Below are positions 5,506 through 12,529 of a stretch of DNA of 12,529 bases, one piece after another. The translations under genes were made by a program, and so were the position numbers. Under the pieces are notes generated by a model. It ran no database searches. It was not told the DNA's origin and saw nothing but the letters and a program-made list of their open reading frames with translations. Each line of letters opens with the position of its first letter. The first letter of the stretch is position 1. Source of the DNA: Anaerolineaceae bacterium UBA2274 (lineage in GTDB: Bacteria; Chloroflexota; Anaerolineae; Anaerolineales; Anaerolineaceae); the NCBI GenBank assembly GCA_002347705.1, contig DDWY01000038.1, forward strand, positions 1 to 12,529, in the 5' to 3' direction.

Positions 5506-6611
5506 ACCTTTTCCTCCGAGAGAACTTCACCCAAAATACCGGAAGGTCTGAAAATGAGAATGATGATCAGGATTACAAAAGCCAAAACATCTTTTAGTTG
5601 ATAGCTAATCCCAAGGGCGGTTGGACCAATGGATTCGATCAATCCCAGCAGCATGCCGCCGAGCATCGCGCCAGGGATATTACCAATGCCTCCCAAGACT
5701 GCTGATGTAAAGGCTTTGATGCCAGGCATAAAACCCACGTAATAGTAGACCAAGCCGTTGTGGAGTCCCCACATGACCCCAGCCGCGCCAGCCAGCATAC
5801 CGCTGATAATGAAGGTCTGACTAATTACACCATTGACATCAATACCCATCAACGCGGCGGTTGATTTGTCAGCCGCAACCGCGCGCATGGACTTGCCAAG
5901 CTTTGATTTTCTCACCATGGTGTATAAAGCAAACATCAGGATAATGGATAAACTGAAGGTGAGAACTCCGGTATAGGGAATGGTCAACCGCGCCCCTGCC
6001 ACAGTGATAGCCCAACCTTGACCACGGGCAATCAGATCCGGGTTCTTGTAATCACGAACCAACGGGCTGAATAGGAGTTGGGCCAGGTTTTGCAGAAATA
6101 TTGAAGCACCAATTGCACTGATCAATGGGATCAATCTGGGAGCTTTTCTCAAAGGGCGATAGGCGATTTTTTCTAGCAGGAACCCGAAAGTTGCTGCCAC
6201 AGTCATGCCAACAATAAAAGCCAGCAAAATCGACAGAAAGGGTTGGGCATTTGACAGACTGGTTATCTCACCTGTGGACGAAGTAAATCTAATCGCATTG
6301 GTTGCTTCAAATACAAAGTATCCAGCAAAAGTACCAATCATCATCACTTCGCCGTGAGCAAAGTTGATCATCCTGAGGATTCCATAGACAAGGGTGTAGC
6401 CGATGGCAATCAGAGAATAAACGCCGCCAATGACCAGACCAGAGATCAGCAAACGAACCCATATATCTGGTGTGTATTCATTCTGAACGATAAAAACTGT
6501 GTATAAACGCCAAAAGAAATAAGAAAGAACGATAAGACCAAATATCCAGCGAACAAGTTTCGGGAGTTTGCTGCGTTTGTATCGTCGCGGCGGTCGAATT
6601 TCATTTTCCAT
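5502..6611 (-). CDS. livH: ABC importer permease LivH
   Basis: Integral membrane permease of the Liv-type importer. 369 residues, longer than the usual 290-310 because of an N-terminal extension: a basic cytoplasmic start (RPPRRYKRSKLPK) and one added hydrophobic segment (about 23-42). The family hallmark GYTLVYGILRMINFAHGEVMMIG is at 71-93. Further on are LIPLISAIGASIFLQN and, near the C-terminus, KAFTSAVLGGIGNIPGAMLGG, both typical of LivH. The ATG at 6611 follows GAGGA at a good distance. It is separated from the binding-protein gene by 84 nt holding a strong hairpin, and its stop overlaps the livM start by 4 nt. Confidence 0.94.
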   Translation of the reverse strand: MENEIRPPRRYKRSKLPKLVRWIFGLIVLSYFFWRLYTVFIVQNEYTPDIWVRLLISGLVIGGVYSLIAIGYTLVYGILRMINFAHGEVMMIGTFAGYFVFEATNAIRFTSSTGEITSLSNAQPFLSILLAFIVGMTVAATFGFLLEKIAYRPLRKAPRLIPLISAIGASIFLQNLAQLLFSPLVRDYKNPDLIARGQGWAITVAGARLTIPYTGVLTFSLSIILMFALYTMVRKSKLGKSMRAVAADKSTAALMGIDVNGVISQTFIISGMLAGAAGVMWGLHNGLVYYYVGFMPGIKAFTSAVLGGIGNIPGAMLGGMLLGLIESIGPTALGISYQLKDVLAFVILIIILIFRPSGILGEVLSEEKV

Positions 6612-6648
6612 AATATCCTCCTCAGCGGAGTAAGTTAAAAATCAATAG

Positions 6649-6673
6649 GCAGGGAAGGGAATTCCTTCCCTGC
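6649..6673 (-). terminator. Intercistronic hairpin between binding protein and livH
   Basis: Perfect 10-bp stem, GCAGGGAAGG (6649-6658) and CCTTCCCTGC (6664-6673), with a 5-nt loop. It lies 23 nt after the binding-protein stop. No T run follows directly, so it probably partly terminates or protects the upstream mRNA, which would give more binding protein than permease, as is common in such operons. Confidence 0.65.
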
Positions 6674-6695
6674 ATTTATCGATTGTTAATCAGAC

Positions 6696-7937
6696 TTAGT
6701 TAACCGGAACAAACGCACCGTTTTTCACTATGTGGAACTGTGGACCTTGAATGTTGCAATCTCCGACTGGAGCGCAGGTGTAAGTACCGCTGATGCCAGT
6801 CCAGTTGTTCAGACCACGCACCGCGTCGACCAGAGCACCGCGGGGAATATATAGTGCGCCATCAGCACCAAGAACTGCCACATCACCGACTTTTTCGATT
6901 AAGGCGGTGGTGCAGTCGTAGCTGTTCCAGGTGAATGGTGAAAGTTCGCCTGGACCAACACCGTAAGCAGCCTTGTAAGCTTCATCAAAGGCTGTCTTCT
7001 CGGGGGTCTGGGGTGGCGTTCGAGGTGTGGCATGGTAGGAGCCTTCACCATTGGCGCCAGCCCGGTTCAGGAAATCGGTGCCAAACGTGCCATCGCATCC
7101 GAAGAAGACTGCGTTTTCGAGACCAGTGGTTTTCATCTGGTTTGCCAAAACACCAGCATCCTGGGTGTAACCGCCGAAATAGATCAATTCGGGTGACTTA
7201 GCGGCAATCGTAGTTAGTACGGGGGTATAGTCAGCTTCTTTCGAAGTGATGCCCACAAATTCCACTACTTCCCCACCAAGGGCTTCGAATTCTACCTTTA
7301 CAATCTCAGCCAAACCCTTGCCATAATCCTCACCGTCATGCATGACCGCGATCTTTCGGAAACCAAGTTCCTCGTAGATGAACGTGGCTGCGGCTTTTCC
7401 CTGGGCAGCATCGGTGAAGGGCACGCGATTAAATACAGCTGAACCTTTTTGGGTCAAAGTGGGGTTGGTGGCTGAAGGGGAAAGCATGGGAATGCCTTTG
7501 GCTTCATAGATTGGCATGGCTGCCGCGGTCGCGCCTGAGAAAAGATGACCGGCAACGCCTACCAAAGTTTGATCCGCGACAAACTTGTTCGCAACTGCGG
7601 CTCCACCTTCGGCGGCACCTTGATCGTCCTCTGCAACTAATTCAAATGAAAAACCATGCAGAGGTTCAGCATCAGCAACTGCAATTTTTCCAGATTGTTC
7701 GGCGTCGATACCAAACGAGGCATCACCGCCGGTCATCGGAGAACCCATGCCGATCTTGATCGTTTGACCAGGCTCGATCTTGGCACATCCGTATCGATCC
7801 GCAGCGCATTCTGCTGGAACTTTATCAGTTTCAGGCACTACTTCTGCGGGTGCCGGTGTGTTTACTGCAGCAGGAGCGCAAGCTGACAGTAAGAGAACGG
7901 CAACTATTACAACTATCAATCCTTTGAAATTCTTCAT
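6696..7937 (-). CDS. Branched-chain amino acid-type substrate-binding lipoprotein
   Basis: Extracytoplasmic binding protein feeding the LivHMGF importer. 413 residues. N-terminal lipoprotein signal with lipobox LLLSAC (lipidated Cys at 20), then a Pro/Ala-rich linker. The mature part has the Leu/Ile/Val-binding (periplasmic binding protein type I) layout: IKIGMGSPMTGGDASFGID, VAGHLFSGATAAAMPIYEAKGIPMLSPSATNPTLT, KIAVMHDGEDYGKGLAE and PELIYFGGYTQDAGVLANQM. ATG at 7937 with AGGAGAA upstream. First gene of the operon, facing the large divergent intergenic region. Substrate is most likely branched-chain or other hydrophobic amino acids, but this family also takes amides, urea and aromatic acids, so the substrate is inferred only. 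Confidence 0.92.
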   Translation of the reverse strand: MKNFKGLIVVIVAVLLLSACAPAAVNTPAPAEVVPETDKVPAECAADRYGCAKIEPGQTIKIGMGSPMTGGDASFGIDAEQSGKIAVADAEPLHGFSFELVAEDDQGAAEGGAAVANKFVADQTLVGVAGHLFSGATAAAMPIYEAKGIPMLSPSATNPTLTQKGSAVFNRVPFTDAAQGKAAATFIYEELGFRKIAVMHDGEDYGKGLAEIVKVEFEALGGEVVEFVGITSKEADYTPVLTTIAAKSPELIYFGGYTQDAGVLANQMKTTGLENAVFFGCDGTFGTDFLNRAGANGEGSYHATPRTPPQTPEKTAFDEAYKAAYGVGPGELSPFTWNSYDCTTALIEKVGDVAVLGADGALYIPRGALVDAVRGLNNWTGISGTYTCAPVGDCNIQGPQFHIVKNGAFVPVN

Positions 7938-8162
7938 TTTTCTTCTCCTATCACTATGATCCTTGACCTGTTTTATGTGGCTATTAATTCAAACTAGAAG
8001 AGTACAACAGAAAACGCAAAATTTTATCTTAGTAACAGAAAACAACTTTTTAAAAACGATCACAAAACAAATGGGACACCCCCTGTCACCAATTCCAAAC
8101 GAATGAACAAAAGAAATGTTAATTTATCAGACATTATACTATTAATCAGTAGATTAAGTAGA

Positions 8163-8190
8163 TTTTGTCAAATTTTTTTTGTCAAATTTT
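8163..8190. repeat. Perfect tandem repeat of TTTTGTCAAATTTT
   Basis: Two adjacent identical 14-bp units (8163-8176, 8177-8190), each containing the palindrome TTTG-T-CAAA. Read on the minus strand, each unit contains TTGACA. It could be a tandem operator or a pair of -35 elements for the importer operon; the nearest TATAAT (minus, 8138-8133) is 27 bp from the closer TTGACA, which is too far. Confidence 0.5.
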
Positions 8191-8478
8191 TAAGCGGCTC
8201 ATTGATTCGAGGATTTTGAGATTTTCCCCTTGTACACAATTGAAGAAGGCCCACCAGGAAATTGTTGGAAATGTTTCAATCCCTTCAACTTATTCTGGGG
8301 TTTCCTTCAACAAAAAATATTTGAAAAGAGAGATGCGATAAGTTCCTGGCAGGTTTCTTTTCCAGGCAGATCAAGATTTTCATTCGCTTGGATCCATCGC
8401 AACCCACAAAAAATGTTATTTCTTTTTCAGGGCGGCTAAGTTTCAACCTGCACTTCACCTGCCAGGTTTAGGGGAAAT

Positions 8479-8538
8479 CTTTACATAAACTTTAAAGACG
8501 CAATAAGAAGGCTTTACCCAGCTTTGATAGCCTAAAGT
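8479..8538 (+). promoter_or_regulatory. CTTTA direct repeats and promoter of the Met-rich gene
   Basis: CTTTA at 8479, 8490 and 8512 (steps of 11 and 22 bp), with a related CTTTG at 8522. A -10-like TAAAGT at 8533-8538 lacks a good -35, which fits an activator-dependent promoter. The 11-bp phasing matches sites of OmpR/PhoB-family regulators, one of which is encoded at 9452. The same arrangement precedes the SHOCT-cueP genes. Confidence 0.5.
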
Positions 8539-8574
8539 GGTAAGTAAAACAATTAATGAACAGGAGAAAATAAG

Positions 8575-9357
8575 ATGAAAAAATCCTTGGGTATTACTTT
8601 AGTGGTGTTAGGCAGCATCATCATAGCAATATTGCTCTTTGGCGCAGGACTATTCTTTGGACGTACCAACGTTTTTGCGAACAACTGCACCACGAATGAT
8701 TTCTGGACGCGGGCGACCAACTTCCAGGGTCCCTGGATGATGGGACGTTACAACACGATGGGCCGTTATAACATGATGGGTGGTTTCAGCAGGGCACGTT
8801 GGTGTGGGGGCAACAACACCAACGATCAAATCCTGAGCGTCGACCAAACCAAACAGGCAGTCGAGGGTTATCTGCAGAATGTGGATAATTCTGATCTTGA
8901 ACTTGGGGAGATCATGATCTTCACCAACCATTCGTACGCGCGCATCGTCGAGAAAAGTACCGGGATCGGAGCGATGGAATTGCTGATCGACCCCTCTACA
9001 TTGTCCGTTTATCCCGAATACGGTCCAAACATGATGTGGAATCAGAAATATGGACACCGGGGGGGATTTACCATGATGGGCGGAACTGGCATGATGAACG
9101 GCTACTTCTTGGATCCTTCTTTTGTCTCTTCAGAGATGAATGTATCCCCAGAACAAGCCCTTGAGTTTGCCCGGCAGTATCTGGATCAACAATTTCCTGG
9201 GTACACAACGGCCGAAGAAGCAAATCCCTTCTATGGATATTACACCATCGATATTTTGAAGGACGACGAGCCTACAGGAATGCTCAGCATTAATGGATAC
9301 AGTGGGCAGGTTTTCCTGCATAGCTGGCACGGAACCTTCGTCGAGATGTGGGAATAA
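8575..9357 (+). CDS. Membrane-anchored Met-rich protein with two PepSY-like regions
   Basis: 260 residues. N-terminal hydrophobic segment (about 7-29, LVVLGSIIIAILLFGAGLFFG), a signal peptide or anchor, so the rest is outside the membrane. Two Met-rich stretches follow: WMMGRYNTMGRYNMMGG (54-70) and, later, TMMGGTGMM (166-174). Met clusters of this kind are common in copper-handling proteins. Two PepSY-like alpha/beta repeats: ILSVDQTKQAVEGYLQ to LLIDPSTLSVYPEYG (86-150) and MNVSPEQALEFARQYL to LSINGYSGQVFLHSWHG (188-253). Cys at 38 and 77. ATG with AGGAG 8 nt upstream. It stands first in the cassette, before a two-component system and a cueP-type gene; a role in sensing or holding copper outside the cell is inferred, not shown. 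Confidence 0.8.
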   Translation: MKKSLGITLVVLGSIIIAILLFGAGLFFGRTNVFANNCTTNDFWTRATNFQGPWMMGRYNTMGRYNMMGGFSRARWCGGNNTNDQILSVDQTKQAVEGYLQNVDNSDLELGEIMIFTNHSYARIVEKSTGIGAMELLIDPSTLSVYPEYGPNMMWNQKYGHRGGFTMMGGTGMMNGYFLDPSFVSSEMNVSPEQALEFARQYLDQQFPGYTTAEEANPFYGYYTIDILKDDEPTGMLSINGYSGQVFLHSWHGTFVEMWE

Positions 9358-9378
9358 TTCACGCGCGTACAACTTTTC

Positions 9379-9409
9379 CAGGGATTGGCATGATGGCCAA
9401 TCCCTGTTT
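9379..9409 (+). terminator. Hairpin after the Met-rich gene
   Basis: Perfect 11-bp stem CAGGGATTGGC (9379-9389) / GCCAATCCCTG (9396-9406), 6-nt loop, then only TTTG. A partial terminator or mRNA-stabilising hairpin, likely separating high expression of the Met-rich gene from lower expression of the regulator genes. Confidence 0.6.
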
Positions 9410-9451
9410 GTATGTACAATAGGTTTATGACCTTTTTTACTGGAGATTGAG

Positions 9452-10147
9452 ATGACGAAAACCAGGATCCTCATTATCGATGATGAAGCTTCTGTTCATA
9501 AGGTTCTGAGTGCTTATTTGAAGGCGGAAGGGTACGAATTCCAGTCAGCCTACGATGGACCACAAGGGTTGGAGGCTGCTCACTCTTTCAAGCCGAATAT
9601 CATCGTCCTGGATGTGATGCTTCCTGGTATGGACGGAATTGAACTGCTGGCCAAACTGAGACGTGAATCGAACATCTATGTGATCATGCTTACTGCCCGA
9701 TCCGAAGAAACGGATAAAATCGTCGGGCTCTCGGTTGGCGCGGATGATTACCTTACCAAACCATTCAGCCCGCGAGAACTGATCGCCCGCATCAAAGCCG
9801 CCCTCAGGCGTTTGCAAAACCCGAGCGATAGTGTTGGAGAGCGCACGGCTCTCAGTTTCGCACACCTTCGCATTGATATAGCGGCAAGACGGGTTTGGGT
9901 TGATGAAAACCTGATCGACCTGACCTCGATTGAATTCGACATATTACTTGTTCTCGCCCAGCATCAAAGCATGGTCCTAAGCCGGGAGCAGCTGCTGGAG
10001 AAAATCTGGGGATATGATTATTTTGGTGACACCCGGGTAGTAGATGTCCACATTGGTCACATTCGCCAAAAACTGGGGGATGAATCCTTGATTGAAACGG
10101 TTCGCGGCGTGGGTTATCGATTTGAGGATAAACAGATGATCCCATGA
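9452..10147 (+). CDS. OmpR/PhoB-family response regulator
   Basis: Cytoplasmic DNA-binding regulator, 231 residues. Receiver domain (about 4-117): acidic pair D10-D11, phosphorylated Asp 54 in IVLDVMLPGMDG, Thr 81 and Lys 103 in GADDYLTKPFSP. C-terminal winged helix (about 130-227): LTSIEFDILLVLAQHQSMVLSREQLLEKIWG, then DTRVVDVHIGHIRQKLGD and TVRGVGYRFE, the classic OmpR-type DNA-binding motif. ATG with GGAGA 6 nt upstream. Its stop overlaps the kinase start in ATGA, so the two form a translationally coupled two-component system. Neighbouring copper-type genes and shared CTTTA repeats suggest it controls them. Confidence 0.96.
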   Translation: MTKTRILIIDDEASVHKVLSAYLKAEGYEFQSAYDGPQGLEAAHSFKPNIIVLDVMLPGMDGIELLAKLRRESNIYVIMLTARSEETDKIVGLSVGADDYLTKPFSPRELIARIKAALRRLQNPSDSVGERTALSFAHLRIDIAARRVWVDENLIDLTSIEFDILLVLAQHQSMVLSREQLLEKIWGYDYFGDTRVVDVHIGHIRQKLGDESLIETVRGVGYRFEDKQMIP

Positions 10148-11289
10148 TGAAATTTATACGCACGCACCTTACATGGAAGGTGTTTCTGTCTTATCTGCTC
10201 GTCGTTTTTATTGGCGGTGTCGTGCTCATTACAGCTGCCAGTCTCTCTGTTCCCGCAGCGTTCGAGCGGCACCTCGTCAGCATGAACGAGATCATGATTA
10301 GCGGAAATATCGCGGGGAATAATGAGCAGATGGTATCAGACTTGTTTTCACAGTATAACAAAGCAGTCTTAGAGGCAGTGACCTATGCAGCGCTCGCCGC
10401 CCTGGTTGGGGCTGTATTGGCCAGTTTTTTGATCAGCCGCCAGGTTGTCACCCCCACTTTGCGAATGATGAGCCTCAGCAAGCGCATTGCTGAGGGAGAA
10501 TACGAAGAGCGATTATCGCTCCCTGGAGGTCAGCAGGCGGACCAAATCGATGAACTGGGTCGGTTGGCACTCAGTTTCAACCAGATGGCAGATAAACTGG
10601 AGAAAACTGAGACGATCCGCCGGGAGCTGATCGGGGACATAACCCACGAATTGCGAACACCTCTTACCGCGGTAAAAGGGTACCTGGAAGGGATGATGGA
10701 TGGGGTCTTTCCCGCCGATCCGGAAACTTACCAGCAAATACACTCAGAAATTGACCGTTTGCAGCGCCTGGTTAACGATTTGCAAGAGTTGAGCCGTGTG
10801 GAGGCAGGGGCTTTTCAATTAATGCTCACGCCTGTTTCACCAGCCAGTCTGATCGAAAGAATTCAGAATACGCTGGGCCGGCAATTTGAAGAAAAAAACA
10901 TTCAGTTTGAGATAGATATTGAGCCCAATCTCCCCGACATCAATGTGGATAAAGACCGCATCATCCAGGTGCTGACAAACCTGGTGGGAAACGCGCTTCA
11001 ATACACCCCCAGTGGAGGAAAGGTCACCCTCCTCGTCCGCCGGGAACCGTCTGACCTGCTTTTCTCAGTTAAAGACAGTGGAATCGGAATCTCCGCGGAC
11101 CAAATCCCCTTGATATTCAATCGCTTTTACCGCACAGATAAGTCCCGGACCAGGACGAGTGGGGGTAGCGGCATAGGTCTGACCATCGCCAGGGCTCTGG
11201 TAAAAGCCCATCAGGGCAAAATTTGGGCTGAGAGTATGGGTGAGGGTAAAGGCAGCACTTTTTCATTCCAGATCCCTCTCCCTAGATGA
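10144..11289 (+). CDS. Membrane sensor histidine kinase
   Basis: 381 residues. Membrane segments near 13-35 and 78-97 enclose a short external loop of about 40 residues, which suggests sensing in or near the membrane or through a partner protein. Then HAMP (about 98-150), dimerisation/phosphoacceptor domain with His 168 in ELIGDITHELRTPLTAVKGY, and the ATPase domain: N-box VLTNLVGNALQYTP (Asn 283), G1 DSGIGI (311-316), F-box region FNRFYR, G2 GGSGIGLTIARALVKAHQGKI. All catalytic motifs are intact. An adjacent second ATG (10147) is an alternative start. Partner of the response regulator it overlaps. The signal is unknown; copper or envelope stress is inferred from the neighbours. Confidence 0.96.
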   Translation: MMKFIRTHLTWKVFLSYLLVVFIGGVVLITAASLSVPAAFERHLVSMNEIMISGNIAGNNEQMVSDLFSQYNKAVLEAVTYAALAALVGAVLASFLISRQVVTPTLRMMSLSKRIAEGEYEERLSLPGGQQADQIDELGRLALSFNQMADKLEKTETIRRELIGDITHELRTPLTAVKGYLEGMMDGVFPADPETYQQIHSEIDRLQRLVNDLQELSRVEAGAFQLMLTPVSPASLIERIQNTLGRQFEEKNIQFEIDIEPNLPDINVDKDRIIQVLTNLVGNALQYTPSGGKVTLLVRREPSDLLFSVKDSGIGISADQIPLIFNRFYRTDKSRTRTSGGSGIGLTIARALVKAHQGKIWAESMGEGKGSTFSFQIPLPR

Positions 11290-11308
11290 AAGCGTAATAC
11301 CCATAATC

Positions 11309-11360
11309 CTTTAATAAAACTTTATAAACCCTTGACTTATCCTTCATGCTGAAATGTTAG
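11309..11360 (+). promoter_or_regulatory. Promoter with CTTTA direct repeat before SHOCT-cueP
   Basis: CTTTA at 11309-11313 and 11320-11324 (11-bp period), then TTGACT (11332-11337), a 17-bp spacer and TGTTAG (11355-11360). The repeat sits just upstream of the -35, a usual place for an activator of the OmpR family. The CTTTA-N6-CTTTA pattern is the same as at 8479-8494. Confidence 0.55.
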
Positions 11361-11419
11361 GCTTGTTCTCAGGTAAGAAAAGATAATAAGCATTAGGTTA
11401 CTTGAAAGGATGTGAGAAT

Positions 11420-11632
11420 ATGATGATGGGTTTTTGGATAATGGGCGGTTTACTGATATTTTGGGCGCTCATCATTGTCCTGTCGGTATTGCTGGTGAAA
11501 GAGTTGTTTAACTCGAATAGCAGTCGAGCAAAAGACAACGTCCGGAGAGCCAATCAGATCCTGGATGAAAGATATGCCAGGGGTGAGATCAGCCAGGAAC
11601 AATACCTGACGATGTTGAAGGATATTCACTAA
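11420..11632 (+). CDS. Small membrane protein with SHOCT domain
   Basis: 70 residues from the ATG at 11420 (MMMGFWIMGGLLIF), with AAGGA about 9 nt upstream; an upstream in-frame TTG at 11402 lacks such a site. One membrane segment (about 4-26), a polar linker (NSNSSRAKDNVRRA), then the SHOCT motif ANQILDERYARGEISQEQYLTMLKDI at the C-terminus. SHOCT is a short helical hairpin, common at the ends of small bacterial membrane proteins and thought to mediate assembly. The gene lies between the two-component system and cueP, under a promoter with CTTTA repeats. Exact role unknown; an accessory role in the metal response is inferred. Confidence 0.85.
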   Translation: MMMGFWIMGGLLIFWALIIVLSVLLVKELFNSNSSRAKDNVRRANQILDERYARGEISQEQYLTMLKDIH

Positions 11633-11647
11633 AGGACTCAGCCAAGG

Positions 11648-11695
11648 GAGATTAAGGATTTTATGCGCGACACGCGCGCGACATAATCTCTTTTT
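11648..11695 (+). terminator. Hairpin with T run between the SHOCT gene and cueP
   Basis: GAGATTA (11648-11654) pairs with TAATCTC (11684-11690), followed by TTTTT. A second, inner pairing (TTATGCGCG with CGCG..CATAA) strengthens it. Only 36 nt separate the T run from the cueP start, too little for a full promoter, so this probably reduces or conditionally attenuates read-through into cueP. Confidence 0.6.
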
Positions 11696-11731
11696 GTCAG
11701 AAATATTTGGAAAAAAAAGGAAACTAACAGA

Positions 11732-12310
11732 ATGAAAAAACCTCAGGTTTCAAAGATCGTTGTGCTTGTTGTAATTGCCGTAGTTGCCGTAATTGCAGTC
11801 GGAATCTTTACGCTCAGTAAGCCGATCAAGCAATCGGAAGCTGCTTTCCTGGAGAAATACGGATTGAGCGGTCTTACCGTCCAGGAAATTGTGCAAAAGC
11901 TCGATAGTACGACGTCTGATCCCGCGGGACTAAAAGCAAGTATTGATAGCAACCACCTGGTCCTCATGGATGATAGGGCTGAGGTCAGGTTGGCACTGCC
12001 CAAGGATGAATTTTACCTCTCCTTTGCGCCTTACCTCACCCAAACTCATCCCTGCGCGATACACAGCCTGGCATCCTGCCGGGGAGAGTTGGTGAACCAG
12101 GAAATTTATGCCGTGATTATTGATAGTACCGCTAAAGAGATCGTCAGATCCAATTTCACCACCATGGAGAATGGTTTTGTGGGTCTGTGGCTGCCGCGAA
12201 ATATCGATGGCACACTGACTGTCAGCTACAACGGCTTGGTGGCGCAAGCTCCGATTAAGACCCATGCAGGAAGCGACACCTGCCTGACGACACCGCTGCG
12301 GCTCAATTGA
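11732..12310 (+). CDS. cueP: CueP-family copper-binding protein, membrane-anchored
   Basis: 192 residues. N-terminal hydrophobic segment (about 8-28) without a lipobox Cys, so an uncleaved anchor or signal peptide places the domain outside the membrane. The body matches CueP: FLEKYGLSGLTVQEIVQKLD, then LALPKDEFYLSFAPYLTQTHPCAIHSLASCRGELVNQ, NGFVGLWLPRNIDGTLTVSYNG and DTCLTTPL. Three Cys at 108, 116 and 184: the spacing of 8 and 68 residues equals that of the conserved Cys 96, 104 and 172 of Salmonella CueP, which bind copper in the periplasm. The start has AGGAAA about 11 nt upstream. Read as the effector of the cassette: binding copper ions outside the cytoplasm. Confidence 0.9.
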   Translation: MKKPQVSKIVVLVVIAVVAVIAVGIFTLSKPIKQSEAAFLEKYGLSGLTVQEIVQKLDSTTSDPAGLKASIDSNHLVLMDDRAEVRLALPKDEFYLSFAPYLTQTHPCAIHSLASCRGELVNQEIYAVIIDSTAKEIVRSNFTTMENGFVGLWLPRNIDGTLTVSYNGLVAQAPIKTHAGSDTCLTTPLRLN

Positions 12311-12331
12311 GAGTTCATCGTACAGGAATTG

Positions 12332-12371
12332 CTTTCTCTTTCCACCAGACAGTTCTGAGAAAGGTTTTTTT
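12332..12371 (+). terminator. Likely intrinsic terminator after cueP
   Basis: CTTTCTC (12332-12338) pairs with GAGAAAG (12357-12363), with a smaller inner pairing CAGA/TCTG, followed by G and seven T. The 18-nt loop makes the stem only moderately stable, but the T run is strong. Confidence 0.55.
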
Positions 12372-12398
12372 GATTGTCAGGGGTATTTATGCTAAAGT
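12370..12398 (+). promoter_or_regulatory. Extended -10 promoter for the gene at the right edge
   Basis: TTGATT (12370-12375), a 17-bp spacer, then TAAAGT (12393-12398) preceded by TGC, an extended -10 element. It is placed right after the cueP terminator and about 110 bp before the next start codon. Confidence 0.5.
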
Positions 12399-12508
12399 AA
12401 ATAAGACATCAGCGCTGTTCTCATCAATCAGGACAAATTTGTTGTTGAATTCCTTTTGATGGGAAATCAAAGGTGCTAAACCAGGATTTTAAGGTCAGGA
12501 GGTCAATG

Positions 12509-12529
12509 ATGGCAGAAAAAAATATAAGA
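12509..12529 (+). CDS. Start of a gene cut by the window edge
   Basis: AGGAGG at 12497-12502 precedes two adjacent in-frame ATGs (12506 and 12509). The second has the better 6-nt spacing and gives MAEKNIR. Too short to identify. It has its own promoter, so it is probably independent of the copper-type cassette. Confidence 0.6.

Larger units (their letters stand above)
7938..8574. other. Divergent intergenic region without a convincing gene
   Basis: 637 bp, AT-rich in its left half. It must hold the leftward promoter of the importer operon and the rightward promoter of the Met-rich gene. Visible items: direct repeats AACAGAAAAC at 8006-8015 and 8034-8043; a small hairpin GGGACACCCCCTGTCACC (8073-8090); TATACT (plus) overlapping TATAAT (minus) at 8133-8140 with no well-spaced -35; a tandem 14-bp repeat at 8163-8190; and CTTTA repeats at 8479-8516. 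The open frame over 8230-8439 has no ribosome binding site and no recognisable product. Confidence 0.6.

Noticed and set aside
8133..8190. Promoter made of minus-strand TTGACA (tandem repeat) and TATAAT
   Set aside because: The spacing of 27 bp is too long for a sigma70 promoter, so it is reported only as a repeat.
8271..8309. Segment starting GTTTCAATCCCTTCAAC and ending in TTTCCTTCAAC that resembles a CRISPR repeat
   Set aside because: It occurs once; no second copy, spacers or cas genes are present. At best a stray look-alike.
8230..8439. 69-codon open frame on the plus strand in the divergent intergenic region
   Set aside because: TTG start without a ribosome binding site, unusual composition and no recognisable family; the region looks regulatory.

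Overview
The window looks like a chromosomal segment of a Chloroflexota bacterium, probably Anaerolineae. This is an inference from gene families and style, not a proof: a 75-residue protein of a type I associate with that phylum, LivH and LivM with extra N-terminal membrane segments, and a membrane-anchored CueP-type protein beside a SHOCT protein. Most genes have clear AGGAG-type ribosome binding sites.

Layout. At 2-526 (+) is the 3' part of proC. It is followed by a remnant-rich stretch (about 530-2300): a frameshifted N-terminal fragment of a LigB-type extradiol dioxygenase (607-707, -); an initiator-tRNA-like unit with its own promoter and hairpin but two insertions of about 20 nt (789-965, +); a small two-gene minus-strand operon of unknown function (1114-1585) behind a cluster of TTGATGA sites; a 178-bp inverted-repeat element lying between two copies of a 44-bp terminator sequence; and the C-terminal DNA-binding end of a LuxR/MalT regulator (2070-2303, -).

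From 7937 down to 2432 (-) runs a complete five-gene ABC importer operon of the branched-chain amino acid (HAAT/Liv) type: lipoprotein binding protein, LivH, LivM, LivG and LivF, with overlapping or nearly overlapping reading frames and a strong hairpin after the binding-protein gene. LivM carries an extra N-terminal membrane domain of about 190 residues.

After a 637-bp divergent intergenic region, genes 8575-12310 (+) form what I read as a copper or envelope-stress cassette: a Met-rich, membrane-anchored protein with two PepSY-like regions, an OmpR-family response regulator, its histidine kinase (4-nt overlap), a small SHOCT membrane protein and a CueP-type copper-binding protein. The CTTTA-N6-CTTTA direct repeat (11-bp period) occurs before both the Met-rich gene and the SHOCT-cueP pair. 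That spacing is typical of OmpR/PhoB-family regulators, so the encoded regulator probably controls both. The window ends with a promoter, a strong ribosome binding site and the first codons of a new gene.
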